Assembly (NCBI GenBank): GCA_021806645.1
Contig: JAJZQX010000009.1
Location: 124,001-188,000 of the forward strand
Reading direction: 5' to 3'
DNA from: Myxococcales bacterium
GTDB lineage: Bacteria; Myxococcota; Myxococcia; Myxococcales; Anaeromyxobacteraceae
DNA length: 64,000 bases
This document shows positions 1 through 8,810 of the stretch, one piece after another. The stretch's first letter is position 1, and the number at the start of each line of letters is the position of its first letter. Below the pieces are notes generated by a model. That model made no database searches, was not told where the DNA came from, and saw nothing but the letters and a program-made list of their open reading frames with translations. A program made the position numbers and the translations under genes.

Positions 1-1190
1 ACGTGAAGGAGATCGGCGCGGCGCTGGCGAAGGAATTCGGCGGGAGGTACCTGGACGCGCCGGAGGCCGCCTGGCTGGCGCTCTTCCGCGACCGGGCCGT
101 GGAGCACGTGCTCGCCATGATCCGCGGAGACCTCGGGGCCATCCGGATCCAGTTCGACCGCTGGTCCTCGGAGAAGGCGCTCTACGAGTCCGGGACGGTG
201 GAGCGGTTCGTCAAGGATCTCGAGGCGCGCGATCTGGTCTACGTCGGCCAGCTGCCGCCCCCCAAGTCGAAGAAGGGCGCGGGAGCGGCCCCGCCGCCGG
301 CGGAACCGGACGAGGAGGGCATCGCCGCCGCCGATCAGCTCACGCTCTTCCGCTCGTCGGCCTACGGCGACGAGGTGGATCGCCCGGTCAAGAAGGCCGA
401 CGGCACGCCCACCTACTTCTGTGCCGACATCGCCTACCACTGGGAGAAGAGGCAGCGGGCCGACCTGCTCGTGGACGTGCTGGGGGCCGACCACGGCGGC
501 TACGTGCCCCGGCTCAAGGCGGCCATGGAGGCCCTCGGCCACTCCCGCGACGACCTGCACGTGGTCCTCATCCAGATGGTCAACCTGACCCGCGGCGGCG
601 AGGCCGTGAAGATGGGCAAGCGGGCCGGCAACGTGGTCTGGCTCCGCGAGGTGGTCGACGAGGTGGGCTGCGACGCCACTCGCTACCTCTTCCTGACCCG
701 CCGCTCCGACGCGCCGCTCGACTTCGACCTCGAGCTGGCGAAGAAGCAGACGCTCGACAACCCGGTCTTCTACGTCCAGTACGGCCACGCCCGGCTCCAC
801 GCCATCTTCCGGAAGGCGGCGGAGAGCGGGGTGCCGGTCCCGGCCTTCGACCTCGCCGACGCCCGCACTCTCACCGCGCCCGAGGAGCTCGACCTGATCC
901 GGCGCATCGCCGCCTTCCCCGACATGCTGGCCGGCGCGGCGCAGGCCTTCGAGCCGCACCGGGTGGTCTTCTACCTGCAGGAGATCATCGCCGCCTTCCA
1001 CTCCTGGTACACGCAGGGGAAGCGGTCGGGCGGGCGGGTGCTGGGGACCGATCCGGCCACCACCCGGGCGCGCCTCTTCCTCTGCCGGGCGCTGGCGCAG
1101 GTGCTGGCCAACGGCCTCTCGGTGCTCGGGGTCTCGGCGCCCGAGCGAATGGCCCTGCCGGAAACTGGCGATATCGGCGCCGAGGCCTAG
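1..1190 (+). CDS. argS: Arginyl-tRNA synthetase, C-terminal part (5' end outside window)
   Basis: Class I aminoacyl-tRNA synthetase that charges tRNA-Arg; cytosolic. The visible 395 residues cover the second half of the catalytic domain and the C-terminal anticodon-binding DALR domain. The signature loop reads KMGKRAG, the usual KMSK-type loop of ArgS, preceded by the typical LGADHGGYVPR stretch; HARLHAIFRKA and FYLQEIIAAFHSWY belong to the DALR helical domain. The reading frame is open to the window edge, so the true start lies upstream and the GTG at position 3 is not the start. The SPOR-domain gene follows after 57 bases. Confidence 0.97.
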   Translation, partial: VKEIGAALAKEFGGRYLDAPEAAWLALFRDRAVEHVLAMIRGDLGAIRIQFDRWSSEKALYESGTVERFVKDLEARDLVYVGQLPPPKSKKGAGAAPPPAEPDEEGIAAADQLTLFRSSAYGDEVDRPVKKADGTPTYFCADIAYHWEKRQRADLLVDVLGADHGGYVPRLKAAMEALGHSRDDLHVVLIQMVNLTRGGEAVKMGKRAGNVVWLREVVDEVGCDATRYLFLTRRSDAPLDFDLELAKKQTLDNPVFYVQYGHARLHAIFRKAAESGVPVPAFDLADARTLTAPEELDLIRRIAAFPDMLAGAAQAFEPHRVVFYLQEIIAAFHSWYTQGKRSGGRVLGTDPATTRARLFLCRALAQVLANGLSVLGVSAPERMALPETGDIGAEA

Positions 1191-1247
1191 ACTCGCCGCC
1201 GCCGGTACCGTGGGAGAGAGGGCTCGCGATCGGCAGGCAGGTGGGTC

Positions 1248-1874
1248 ATGGACTACGAGAACGTGAAGGTGAAGGAGCGGGTCGAGCTGTCGCTCGACGG
1301 CCGCCAGATCGCGTCGATCGTGGTCGGGGCGCTGGTGCTGCTCGGCGTGGTCTTCGTGCTCGGGCTCAACCTGGGCCGGCAACTGGCGACCAGGGGGCTC
1401 GACGTGACGCGCGGCGACGCGCTGGCCGCGCTCGACCGGCCGCCGCCCATGCCGGCCGGCCCGATCTCCGACGACGCGCTCACCTTCCACGATCGGCTCA
1501 CCAAGGATCGCCCCCCGGTTCCCGAGGTCCCGCCGGCCAGGGCCGCTCCCACGCCCGCCGCACCGGTGGCCGCAGCGCCTCCGGCCTCCCCCGGCGCGCC
1601 CACGCCGGCGCGTGGCGCCGCGCCCTCGGCCCCCGCCACCACCTTCGCGGTGCAGCTGATCTCCACGACCAGCCGCGCCGAGGCCGACAGGCTGGCCGGC
1701 AAGCTGCAAGAGTTCGATCCTCGCGTCGAGGCGGCGGAGGTGACCGGCAAGGGGCGCGTCTACCGCGTCCGCGTCGGCGTCTTCGAGACCCGCGCCGAGG
1801 CCGACAGGATGCTCAAGACCCTCGCCCCCAGGACCAGGGCGAAGGGGATGGTCGTGTCCATCCGGGCCAGGTAG
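1248..1874 (+). CDS. SPOR-domain inner-membrane protein
   Basis: A 208-residue bitopic membrane protein. Residues about 20-43 form one transmembrane helix. Residues about 64-127 are a Pro/Ala-rich periplasmic linker, and residues about 130-206 are a SPOR domain (starts TTFAVQLISTTSRAEAD, ends with the repeated RVYRVRVGVFETRAEA pattern). SPOR domains bind denuded glycan strands of septal peptidoglycan, so a cell-division or envelope role is likely; the exact partner cannot be told. It follows argS by 57 bases and precedes the cupin gene by 11 bases, so the three may be co-transcribed. The ATG at 1248 is preceded by an AGGTGGG ribosome-binding site. Confidence 0.85.
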   Translation: MDYENVKVKERVELSLDGRQIASIVVGALVLLGVVFVLGLNLGRQLATRGLDVTRGDALAALDRPPPMPAGPISDDALTFHDRLTKDRPPVPEVPPARAAPTPAAPVAAAPPASPGAPTPARGAAPSAPATTFAVQLISTTSRAEADRLAGKLQEFDPRVEAAEVTGKGRVYRVRVGVFETRAEADRMLKTLAPRTRAKGMVVSIRAR

Positions 1875-1885
1875 AGTCCGGCCAG

Positions 1886-2239
1886 ATGAGCCTCTTCGAA
1901 CAGCCGAAGCGCGTGGAAAAGCCCTGGGGCCACGAGCTCTGGTGGGCGGTGAGCGAGAAGTACGTCGGGAAGCTGCTCCACGTGAAGGCCGGCTTCCAGC
2001 TCTCGCTGCAGTACCACGTGAAGAAGGACGAGACGATCCACCTCGCCTCCGGCCAGATGGTGCTGGTGCTGAAGGAGGGCGAGAAGCTGGTGGACCACGC
2101 CATGAAGGTCGGTGAGAGCTACCGGGTCCGGCCCGGCACGGTCCACCGGATGCGCGCCCTGAGCGACTGCGACGTCTGGGAGGTGTCCACGCCCGAGGTC
2201 GAGGACGTGATCCGCGTGCAGGACGACTACGGCCGCTGA
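1886..2239 (+). CDS. Phosphomannose-isomerase-type cupin protein
   Basis: A single-domain cupin of 117 residues resembling the C-terminal domain of type II mannose-6-phosphate isomerases and mannose-1-phosphate guanylyltransferases (opening EKPWGHELWWA, then YHVKKDETIHLASG and RPGTVHRM). The metal-binding set is present: His in QYH, Glu in DETIHL, His in TVHRM. A stand-alone cupin of this kind may be a small sugar-phosphate isomerase or a binding protein; substrate unknown. The ATG at 1886 lies 11 bases after the SPOR gene. It converges on the GYF gene at 2262-2531 with a 22-base gap. Confidence 0.85.
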   Translation: MSLFEQPKRVEKPWGHELWWAVSEKYVGKLLHVKAGFQLSLQYHVKKDETIHLASGQMVLVLKEGEKLVDHAMKVGESYRVRPGTVHRMRALSDCDVWEVSTPEVEDVIRVQDDYGR

Positions 2240-2261
2240 TCGCCCACCTCGCCGGGGCCGG

Positions 2262-2531
2262 TCACCGGCCTGCCATCATCAGCCCGAGCGCCGCCACCAG
2301 CGCCACCGCGGCGGCCAGCACCGCCAGGATCCAGCGCGGCCCGGTCCGGCGGTGGCGCGCCCCGGCCAGCGCCGGCATGGCGCCGGCCCGCACCCAGGGG
2401 CCGCCCCTCTCCTGGCGCACCAGGTCGTCCTCGCCGAGGAACCCCTGGTCGTAGAGCGCGTGGAGGTCGCCGAGCGACGGCACCGTCAGCGTGCGCCCCC
2501 CGGTGTCGCGGACCTGGTAGCGCGTGGTCAC
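2262..2531 (-). CDS. Small GYF-like (DUF4339-type) tail-anchored membrane protein
   Basis: An 89-residue protein starting at GTG 2531, which overlaps the stop of the upstream dehydrogenase gene (GTGA, last base 2528), a strong sign of translational coupling. Residues about 1-52 resemble GYF_2 domains (TLTVPSLGDLHALYDQGFL, then DDLVRQERGGPWVRAG). Residues about 66-86 are a C-terminal transmembrane helix ending in GLMMAGR. The N-terminal domain resembles that of the AgmX-like protein at 14686. Function unknown; it may recruit proline-rich partners to the inner membrane. Confidence 0.75.
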   Translation of the reverse strand: MTTRYQVRDTGGRTLTVPSLGDLHALYDQGFLGEDDLVRQERGGPWVRAGAMPALAGARHRRTGPRWILAVLAAAVALVAALGLMMAGR

Positions 2532-4126
2532 GGCGAGACTGGCCCCAGCTCGGCCGCAATGGCCCCGGCCACCTTGAGCCCGTCCACCGCCGACGAGACG
2601 ATGCCGCCGGCGTAGCCGGCCCCTTCGCCGCACGGGTAGACGCCGCGCAGGCCCGGGGAGTGGAAGTCGGCGCCGCGCACCAGCCGGCACGGCGCGCTGG
2701 TCCGCGTCTCCACGCCGATCAGCACCGCCTCGTCGGTGACGAAGCCGTGCATCCGCTTGTCGAAGGCGCGCAACCCGGCGCGCAGGGCCGCCTTCACCGG
2801 CGCCGGGTAGAGCGGATCGAGGTCCTGGTGCGTGAGGCCGGGCCGGTAGCTGGTACGCCCGGGCGCCGGGCCCGGCTTGCCGGCCAGGTAGGCGGCCAGC
2901 CGCTGGGCGGGCGCCTTGAAGCCGCCGCCGCCCAGGGCGAAGGCGGCCCGCTCCCACTTGCGCTGCCACTCGAGGCCGGCCAGGGGGCCGGTGAAGCCCT
3001 CGGCGGCGAAGTCGCCGGGAGAGACCGCCACCACGATCCCGGCGTTGGCCAGCGGCGAGGAGCGGTGCGAGTTGGACATCCCGTTGGTGCACTGCATGCC
3101 CGGCTCGGTGGGCGTCGGCACCACCACGCCGCCCGGGCACATGCAGAAGGAGAAGACCCCACGCGGCGCGCCCCCCAGCCGCGGGTTGTCGGCGAGCTTG
3201 TAGTCGGCGGGCGGCAGCCGGGGGTGGCGAGCGGCCGTGCCGTACTGGATCGAGTCGATGAGCCGCTGCGGGTGCTCGGCGCGGAAGCCGACCGCGAACG
3301 GCTTGGCCTCGATCGGCCAGCCGCGCTCGGCGAAGAGCTCGAAGAGCTCGCGGGCCGAGTTTCCGGGGGCGAGGATGAGCCGGTCCGAGTCGATGGTCCG
3401 GCCGTCGGCGAGGCGCAGCCCGGCGAAGCGCCCATCGCGCAGCTCGAGGTCGACGGCGCGGGCCCCCCAGAGGAATTCGCAGCCGCCGCGGGTCAGCTCC
3501 TCCACCATGGCCGAGATGGCGGAGGGGAGGACGTCGGAACCGACGTGCGGCTTCCCCTCGGTGAGGATCCGGGTCACGCCGCCGAAGCGGGCGAAGAGCT
3601 CCACCACGGTCCGGACGGCCGGGTGGTGGATGCCGGTGCCGAGCTTCCCGTCGGTGTAGGCGCCGGCGCCCCCTTCGCCGAAGTTCATGTTCGACTCCGG
3701 GTCGAGGGTCCCGTCGCGCATCAGCGCGGCCACGTCGCGGCGGCGCGGGCCGACGGTCCGGCCGCGGTCCACGACGATCGAGGGGACGCCGCGCTCCAGC
3801 AGGCCCCAGGCGCAGAAGAGGCCGGCCGGTCCGGCCCCGAGGATGACGGGGCGGGCGGCCGGTGGGCGGACGCGAACCGGAGGTGGCTGCGGGTCGGGGG
3901 CGGGGGCCACGTCGGCCGCCGTGGAGGCGAGCGGCCCGTCGAGCGACACCTCCAGGCTCACCAGCCAGCGCGCGTGTCCCTTCTTGCGGGCGTCGAGCGA
4001 ACGGCGCAGCACCACCACGTCGCGCAGCGCCGAGGGGGCGAGCGAGAGTCGCTCGGCGGCCCGGCGCAGGAGCGCGTCGTCGTCCTCGTCGAGCCAGTGC
4101 GGGAGGTTCTGGATCCGGTAGCGCAT
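2528..4126 (-). CDS. FAD-dependent dehydrogenase (COG2509 type)
   Basis: A 532-residue flavoprotein. After an N-terminal domain of about 90 residues (MRYRIQNLPHWLDEDDDALL) comes the Rossmann dinucleotide-binding motif GAGPAGLFCAWGL near residue 97, then the family pattern NMNFGEGGAGAYTDGKL and a C-terminal FAD-contacting GEGAGYAGGIVSSAVDG. This matches the uncharacterised FAD-dependent dehydrogenases of COG2509; the physiological substrate is unknown. It overlaps the small GYF gene downstream. The ATG at 4126 is preceded by GGGAGC. Upstream, 240 bases separate it from the divergent small gene at 4367. Confidence 0.85.
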   Translation of the reverse strand: MRYRIQNLPHWLDEDDDALLRRAAERLSLAPSALRDVVVLRRSLDARKKGHARWLVSLEVSLDGPLASTAADVAPAPDPQPPPVRVRPPAARPVILGAGPAGLFCAWGLLERGVPSIVVDRGRTVGPRRRDVAALMRDGTLDPESNMNFGEGGAGAYTDGKLGTGIHHPAVRTVVELFARFGGVTRILTEGKPHVGSDVLPSAISAMVEELTRGGCEFLWGARAVDLELRDGRFAGLRLADGRTIDSDRLILAPGNSARELFELFAERGWPIEAKPFAVGFRAEHPQRLIDSIQYGTAARHPRLPPADYKLADNPRLGGAPRGVFSFCMCPGGVVVPTPTEPGMQCTNGMSNSHRSSPLANAGIVVAVSPGDFAAEGFTGPLAGLEWQRKWERAAFALGGGGFKAPAQRLAAYLAGKPGPAPGRTSYRPGLTHQDLDPLYPAPVKAALRAGLRAFDKRMHGFVTDEAVLIGVETRTSAPCRLVRGADFHSPGLRGVYPCGEGAGYAGGIVSSAVDGLKVAGAIAAELGPVSP

Positions 4127-4366
4127 GCTCCCTTCACGGGCGTCTGGACGTCATCGAGGCGTGAAGCCCATTACGCACCATGAACACGGCACAGCCGGCT
4201 CATCGCGTACTGGCCTACGCACTCCGCAGCCCACAAGCCGATCCGCTTGAACGCCAAGTCTGCGATATCAGGGCAAGACACAACGCCCCCTTCGGGTTGG
4301 TCCGCGGCTTGCTTTGTCTTCTCGTGTCGCATCCACGCTGTCGCTCGCTCGCACGGGAGACCTCAC

Positions 4367-4579
4367 ATGGTACCAGCCAAGCTCGACGTCAGGGGAACAC
4401 AGATCCTCGCCAAGTCGCTCTTCAAGGAGCTTCGCGGCAGCGGCTACACGCCGAACCAGATCCTGGGCCTGTCCACGGAGCTGATCGACCTGGTCACCAA
4501 GGACCTGAAGGCGGTCCAGGAGCCTCACCTCGCGGCCGTGGACGAGCCGCCGAGCGAGGGCTGGCGCGCGGCGCTGTAG
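4367..4579 (+). CDS. Hypothetical 70-residue protein
   Basis: I do not recognise this small soluble protein. The frame stays open further upstream, but ATG 4367 is preferred because a GGGAGA ribosome-binding site lies just upstream and the sequence before it has no protein-like character. The product is helical and charged (ILAKSLFKELRGSGYTPNQI, then LSTELIDLVTKDLKAVQE), with a pattern compatible with a small helix-turn-helix or adaptor fold. A hairpin terminator (4629-4660) follows and separates it from the glycolytic operon. Confidence 0.65.
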   Translation: MVPAKLDVRGTQILAKSLFKELRGSGYTPNQILGLSTELIDLVTKDLKAVQEPHLAAVDEPPSEGWRAAL

Positions 4580-4628
4580 GGCCACCCCGCGGCGAGCTGA
4601 TCTCGCAGCGCGCAGCACCGAGAAGTGG

Positions 4629-4660
4629 ACGGCGCCCACCAGCGGCGCCGTTCCCTTTTC
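4629..4660 (+). terminator. Intrinsic terminator before the glycolytic operon
   Basis: An 8-bp perfect stem (ACGGCGCC at 4629-4636, GGCGCCGT at 4644-4651, 7-base loop) is followed by a T-rich run (TCCCTTTTC). It sits 50 bases after the 70-residue gene and 29 bases before the gap promoter. Confidence 0.75.
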
Positions 4661-4688
4661 TGGGACCTCGGATGCGGTGGAGCCGTCG

Positions 4689-4717
4689 TTGACACCCCCG
4701 GGCGCTGCAAGTAGCTT
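4689..4717 (+). promoter_or_regulatory. Sigma-70-type promoter of the gap-pgk-tpiA-secG operon
   Basis: TTGACA at 4689-4694, a 17-base spacer, then TAGCTT at 4712-4717; the ATG of gap is 43 bases further on. A perfect -35 hexamer and ideal spacing make this one of the best promoter matches in the window. Confidence 0.75.
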
Positions 4718-4759
4718 GGCCCCCCAATTCTTGACCCCTGCGGGGGGAGGACTCCCACC

Positions 4760-5767
4760 ATGGCGCGCATTGCTATCAATGGTTTCGGTCGGATCGGCCG
4801 CTGCATCCTGCGGGCCGCGATCGAGCGAGGCGAGAAGGACCTCGAGTTCGTCTCGATCAACGACCTGACCGACACCAGGACGCTGGCGCACCTGCTCAAG
4901 TACGACTCCGTGCACGGCGTCCTCGACGCCGAGGTGAAGGCCACCGCCACCGGCATCCTGGTGAACGGCAAGGAGATCCAGGTCACGGCGGTGAAGAACC
5001 CCGGCGAGCTGCCCCACGCCGCCAACAAGATCGACCTGGCCCTCGAGTGCACCGGCCTCTTCACGGCGCGCGAGAAGGCCGAGACCCACCTGGCCGCCGG
5101 CGCCCCCCGCGTCCTCATCTCGGCGCCCGCCACCAACCCGGACATCACCATCGCCTTCGGCATCAACCACACCGCCTACGACAAGGCGAAGCACAGGATC
5201 GTCTCCAACGCCTCCTGCACCACCAACTGCCTCACGCCGGTGGCCAAGGTGCTGCTGGAGAGCTTCGGCATCAAGCGCGGCCTGATGACCACCATCCACA
5301 GCTACACCAACGACCAGAACCTGCTCGACCTGCCGCACAAGGACCTGCGCCGGGCCCGCGCCGCCGCGCTCTCCATGATCCCCTCGACCACCGGCGCCGC
5401 CAAGGCGGTGGCCGAGGTGATCCCGAGCCTCAAGGGGAAGCTGCACGGGACCTCCATCCGAGTTCCCACGCCGAACGTCTCGCTGGTGGACCTGACCGTG
5501 GAGCTGGAGAAGGACGCCACCAAGGAGGAGATCAACGCCGCGTTCAAGGCGGCGGCGGCCGGTGCCCTCAAGGGCGTCCTCCAGTATTCCGAGGATCAGA
5601 CCGTCTCCATCGACTACAACGGCAACCCCCACAGCTCGATCTTCGACGCCACCAACACCTTCGTGCTCGGCGACAAGGGCAACTTCGCCAAGGTGTTCGC
5701 CTGGTACGACAACGAGTGGGGCTTCTCCAACCGCATGGTCGACATGGCCAGGCACCTGACGCGCTAG
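4760..5767 (+). CDS. gap: Type I glyceraldehyde-3-phosphate dehydrogenase
   Basis: A 335-residue glycolytic enzyme converting glyceraldehyde 3-phosphate, NAD+ and phosphate to 1,3-bisphosphoglycerate. The N-terminal Rossmann motif INGFGRIGR is intact, the catalytic cysteine is Cys153 in [12 protein letters not shown], and [13 protein letters not shown] is at the C-terminus. Asp35 after the second strand (SINDLTD) fits NAD preference. It is the first gene of a glycolytic operon with its own promoter; pgk follows after 24 bases. The ribosome-binding site GGGGGAGGA precedes the ATG. Confidence 0.97.
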   Translation: MARIAINGFGRIGRCILRAAIERGEKDLEFVSINDLTDTRTLAHLLKYDSVHGVLDAEVKATATGILVNGKEIQVTAVKNPGELPHAANKIDLALECTGLFTAREKAETHLAAGAPRVLISAPATNPDITIAFGINHTAYDKAKHRIVSNASCTTNCLTPVAKVLLESFGIKRGLMTTIHSYTNDQNLLDLPHKDLRRARAAALSMIPSTTGAAKAVAEVIPSLKGKLHGTSIRVPTPNVSLVDLTVELEKDATKEEINAAFKAAAAGALKGVLQYSEDQTVSIDYNGNPHSSIFDATNTFVLGDKGNFAKVFAWYDNEWGFSNRMVDMARHLTR

Positions 5768-5791
5768 GCGCCCAGGGACGAGGGGAGGGCC

Positions 5792-6982
5792 ATGGCGCTC
5801 AAGACCATCGACGCACTGCAGCTGGCCGGGAAGCGGGTGTTCATCCGCGTCGACTTCAACGTCCCGCTCGACGAGCAGGGCAAGGTCACCGACGACGCCC
5901 GGATCCGCGCGGCGCTGCCGACCATCACCTACGCCATCGCCCAGAAGGCCAAGGTGATCCTGGCCTCCCACCTCGGCCGCCCCAAGGGCAAGTCGGACGA
6001 CAAGGCAAGGTTCACGCTGGAGCCGGCCGCCGTCCGGCTCAGCGAGCTGCTCGGGCAGGACGTCATCCTCGCCGACGACTGCGCCGGCGACGGCGTGGTC
6101 AAGCTGGCGCGCGAGCTGCGCGAGGGGCAGGTGCTGCTGCTCGAGAACCTCCGCTTCCACCCCGAGGAGGAGGCCAACGACGAGGGCTTCGCCAAGGAGC
6201 TGGCGGCGCTCTGCGACGTCTGGGTGAACGACGCCTTCGGCACGGCGCACCGGGCCCACGCCTCCACGGCCGGCATGGCCCGCTTCGTCAAGGAGAAGGC
6301 GGCCGGCTTCCTCGTCAAGAAGGAGGTCGAATACCTCGGCAAGGCGCTCGGCAACCCGGCGCGCCCGTTCGTGGCGCTGGTGGGCGGGGCCAAGGTTTCC
6401 GACAAGATCAAGGTGCTGGAGAACCTGCTGGCCAGGGCCGACACCGTCTGCATCGGCGGCGCCATGGCCTACACCTTCCTGGCCGCGCAGGAGGTGCCGG
6501 TCGGCAAGAGCCTGGTGGAGAAGGACAAGCTCGAGCTGGCCAGGCAGATCATGGACAAAGCCAGGGCGCGCAAGGTGGACCTGCTGCTGCCGGTCGATCA
6601 CGTCTGCGGCGACGCGCCCAAGGAGACCGCCAGGCGGGTGGTGGTGGCCGATCGCGCCATCCCGGCGGACCTCATGGGGCTCGACATCGGCCCCAGGACG
6701 CTCGACGCCTACCGGCAGCGGATCCTCTCCGCCGGCACCGTCTTCTGGAACGGGCCCATGGGGCTGTTCGAGCAGAAGCCGTGGGCCGAGGGGACGTCCG
6801 GCGTGGCCAGGGCGATGGCGCAGGCCAAGGGCGTCACGGTGGTCGGCGGCGGCGACAGCGCGGCGGCCGTAGAACAGGCCGGCCTGGTGGACCAGATGAC
6901 CCACGTTTCCACCGGCGGTGGCGCCAGCCTCGAGTTCATCGAGGGGCGCGAACTCCCCGGCGTGAAGGCCTGCGAGGACTGA
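5792..6982 (+). CDS. pgk: Phosphoglycerate kinase
   Basis: Transfers phosphate from 1,3-bisphosphoglycerate to ADP. It is a normal-length two-domain protein (396 residues). The N-terminal signature [13 protein letters not shown] and the basic substrate-binding stretch SHLGRPKGK are present, along with [15 protein letters not shown], the ATP-side GGAKVSDKI, and the C-terminal [13 protein letters not shown] and [10 protein letters not shown]. It lies between gap (24 bases upstream) and tpiA (stop and start 2 bases apart), giving three consecutive glycolytic steps in one transcript. Confidence 0.97.
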   Translation: MALKTIDALQLAGKRVFIRVDFNVPLDEQGKVTDDARIRAALPTITYAIAQKAKVILASHLGRPKGKSDDKARFTLEPAAVRLSELLGQDVILADDCAGDGVVKLARELREGQVLLLENLRFHPEEEANDEGFAKELAALCDVWVNDAFGTAHRAHASTAGMARFVKEKAAGFLVKKEVEYLGKALGNPARPFVALVGGAKVSDKIKVLENLLARADTVCIGGAMAYTFLAAQEVPVGKSLVEKDKLELARQIMDKARARKVDLLLPVDHVCGDAPKETARRVVVADRAIPADLMGLDIGPRTLDAYRQRILSAGTVFWNGPMGLFEQKPWAEGTSGVARAMAQAKGVTVVGGGDSAAAVEQAGLVDQMTHVSTGGGASLEFIEGRELPGVKACED

Positions 6983-6984
6983 CC

Positions 6985-7743
6985 ATGGCTCGCCAGAAGT
7001 TCGTCTGCGGCAACTGGAAGCTGCACAAGACGGTCGCCGAGGCCACCGCGCTGGTGAAGGAGCTGGCCGAGGGCCTGGCGGGGGACGCCCGCGTGCAGGT
7101 GGCGGTGGCGCCGGTCTTCACCTCGCTGCCGGCGGTGGCCCAGGCGCTGGCCGGCTCCCCCATCCAGCTGGCCGCGCAGGACGTCCACTGGGAGACCCAG
7201 GGCGCCTTCACCGGCGAGGTCTCCGCGCCGCTCCTCGCCGACGTGGGGGTCAAGCACGTCATCGTCGGCCACAGCGAGCGGCGCCAGTTCTTCGGCGAGA
7301 CCGACGAGACGGTCCGCAAGAAGGTTGGCGCGGTGCTGGCGGCGGGGCTGCGCCCCATCGTCTGCGTCGGCGAGCTGCTGGCGGAGCGCGAGGCCGGCCG
7401 GACGCTCGATGTGGTCGGCCGGCAGGTCCGCGGCGGGCTGGCCGGGCTGCCGTCCGCGACGCTGGCCGCGGTCACCCTGGCCTACGAGCCGGTCTGGGCC
7501 ATCGGCACCGGCAAGACCGCCACCACCGCGCAGGCGCAAGAGGTCCACGCCGCCATCCGGGCCATCCTCCGCGAGCTGGGCGGGGCGGTGGCCGACTCGA
7601 TCCGGATCCAGTACGGCGGCTCGGTGAAGCCCGAGAACGCCGCCGAGCTCATGTCCCAGGCCGACGTCGACGGTGCGCTCGTCGGCGGGGCCAGCCTAAA
7701 GGCGAAGGACTTCCTCGCCATAGTGAAAGGTGCACTCCGTTGA
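6985..7743 (+). CDS. tpiA: Triosephosphate isomerase
   Basis: Interconverts dihydroxyacetone phosphate and glyceraldehyde 3-phosphate. The 252-residue TIM barrel has all catalytic residues: Asn and Lys in CGNWKLHK, His in GHSERR, Glu in [12 protein letters not shown], and the phosphate-binding YGGSVKPEN and GALVGGASL. The ATG lies 2 bases after the pgk stop. Its stop codon overlaps the TTG start of secG. Confidence 0.97.
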   Translation: MARQKFVCGNWKLHKTVAEATALVKELAEGLAGDARVQVAVAPVFTSLPAVAQALAGSPIQLAAQDVHWETQGAFTGEVSAPLLADVGVKHVIVGHSERRQFFGETDETVRKKVGAVLAAGLRPIVCVGELLAEREAGRTLDVVGRQVRGGLAGLPSATLAAVTLAYEPVWAIGTGKTATTAQAQEVHAAIRAILRELGGAVADSIRIQYGGSVKPENAAELMSQADVDGALVGGASLKAKDFLAIVKGALR

Positions 7744-8108
7744 TTACCCTCGTCACAGTCATCCACGTCCTCGTCTGCGTCTTCCTCATCCTCATCATCC
7801 TGCTCCAGGCGGGCAAGGGCGGAGGCATGGGGGCCGCCTTCGGCGGTGCCGGCGCGCAGACCGTCTTCGGCGGTCGCGGCGCCCAGACCTTCCTCGGCAA
7901 GGTGACCAGCGTCAGCGCCTTCATCTTCATGCTGACGTCGCTCACGCTGGCGTACAACTCGTCGAAGGCCAAGTCGGTGCTCGACGCCCACACCCCGCCG
8001 GCCTCGACCGCCCCGGCCCCCGAGGCGCCCGCCGCGCCGTTCGCTCCGGCTCCGGCTCCGGCTCCGGCCGCGCCGGCACCCGCTCCCGCTCCCGCTCCCG
8101 CCAAGTAG
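7740..8108 (+). CDS. secG: Preprotein translocase subunit SecG
   Basis: A small SecYEG channel subunit in the inner membrane (122 residues). Two transmembrane helices (about 2-22 and 54-74) flank the diagnostic cytosolic loop [20 protein letters not shown]. The tail is Ala/Pro-rich (repeats of APAPAP). The start is a TTG at 7740 that overlaps the tpiA stop (TTGA), with AAAGG ten bases upstream, so translation is probably coupled to tpiA. The tpiA-secG order is a widely conserved bacterial arrangement. Confidence 0.93.
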   Translation: MITLVTVIHVLVCVFLILIILLQAGKGGGMGAAFGGAGAQTVFGGRGAQTFLGKVTSVSAFIFMLTSLTLAYNSSKAKSVLDAHTPPASTAPAPEAPAAPFAPAPAPAPAAPAPAPAPAPAK

Positions 8109-8137
8109 GCGGCCGGCGCCGGGTGGACCCGGAACGA

Positions 8138-8169
8138 GAAAGGGACCCGGCGGTGGCCGGGTCCCTTTC
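8138..8169. terminator. Hairpin terminator between secG and convergent tRNA-Leu
   Basis: A perfect 13-bp stem (8138-8150 and 8157-8169; GAAAGGGACCCGG) with a 6-base loop. It lacks a long T-run on either side but sits exactly between the 3' ends of secG and tRNA-Leu(GAG), so it can serve both strands. Confidence 0.7.
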
Positions 8170-8180
8170 GATCTACTCAG

Positions 8181-8262
8181 TGCCCAGGGCGGGATTCGAA
8201 CCCGCACGCCTCACGGCGCCACCCCCTCAAGATGGTGTGTCTACCAGTTCCACCACCTGGGC
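8181..8262 (-). tRNA. tRNA-Leu (anticodon GAG)
   Basis: A class II tRNA with a long variable arm. The 7-bp acceptor stem is GCCCAGG/CCTGGGC with discriminator A; the anticodon loop TTGAGGG is held by stem CCATC/GGTGG; the T-arm is GGGTTCGAATCCC. The 3' CCA is not encoded. It reads leucine codons CUC/CUU. Confidence 0.95.
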
Positions 8263-8277
8263 TCGAAGCGGGGTCGG

Positions 8278-8306
8278 TATGTAGCAGAGGCCCGGGGAGG
8301 CTGCAA
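8278..8306 (-). promoter_or_regulatory. Promoter of tRNA-Leu(GAG)
   Basis: On the minus strand TTGCAG (8306-8301), a 17-base spacer, then TACATA (8283-8278), 16 bases before the tRNA 5' end. Spacing and position fit a sigma-70-type stable-RNA promoter. Confidence 0.6.
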
Positions 8307-8383
8307 GCACGGGCGAACACCCTCGGGTTCGAAATGACGAAGGGGAATTCGGAGCTAGAATCGGCGCTCCAAGGAGCCTTCGC

Positions 8384-8758
8384 ATGACCCGGCCGCTCGT
8401 CATCTTCCTCTCCGGCAACGGCTGGCGGGAGCGCTACCAGGCGGTCATGCTCGGCGTCACCGCCGCGTCGCTGGGCGACGCGGTCACGGTGGTGCTGGCG
8501 TTCGAACCGCTGCGCGCCTTCATGAGCGGGCGCTTCGAGGAGGGGGCTCCCGCCACCGTCCACGAGGCGCGCGTCCCGCCGCTGGCGGTCACGCTGGAGG
8601 AGGCGCGGCGCGAGCTGGGCTTGCGGGTGGTGGCCTGCGAGACCTCGGTGCGCCTGGCCGGGCTCGACCCCGAGGTGGTCCGCGCGAAGCTCGACGGGCT
8701 GGAGCCGCTCCCGTCGCTCTGGCGGCTGGCGCAGCAGGGGCGGGCGCTGGCGTTTTGA
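8384..8758 (+). CDS. DsrE/DsrF-like family protein
   Basis: A 124-residue protein with the DsrE-like alpha/beta fold pattern: strand LVIFLSGNGWRERYQAVMLG, then AASLGDAVTVVLAFEPLRAF, and a C-terminal LRVVACETSVRLAGLDP. Members of this family relay persulfide sulfur (for example DsrE and TusD) or are poorly known. A cysteine (in VVACETS) sits where the active cysteine of many DsrE proteins lies. It heads the E1/TusA/Ubl/JAMM group, 52 bases before the E1 gene, which supports a sulfur-transfer role. Confidence 0.75.
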   Translation: MTRPLVIFLSGNGWRERYQAVMLGVTAASLGDAVTVVLAFEPLRAFMSGRFEEGAPATVHEARVPPLAVTLEEARRELGLRVVACETSVRLAGLDPEVVRAKLDGLEPLPSLWRLAQQGRALAF

Positions 8759-8810
8759 TGGTGCCGGGCGCCTTGCTGGGTGGCAGACCGCGGGCTATGA
8801 CCGGACCGCG

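Noticed and set aside
1241-1885. An open frame running from 1241 into the cupin gene
   Set aside because: Before ATG 1886 it is an Arg/Pro/Gly-rich shadow of the SPOR gene; the real cupin start is ATG 1886.
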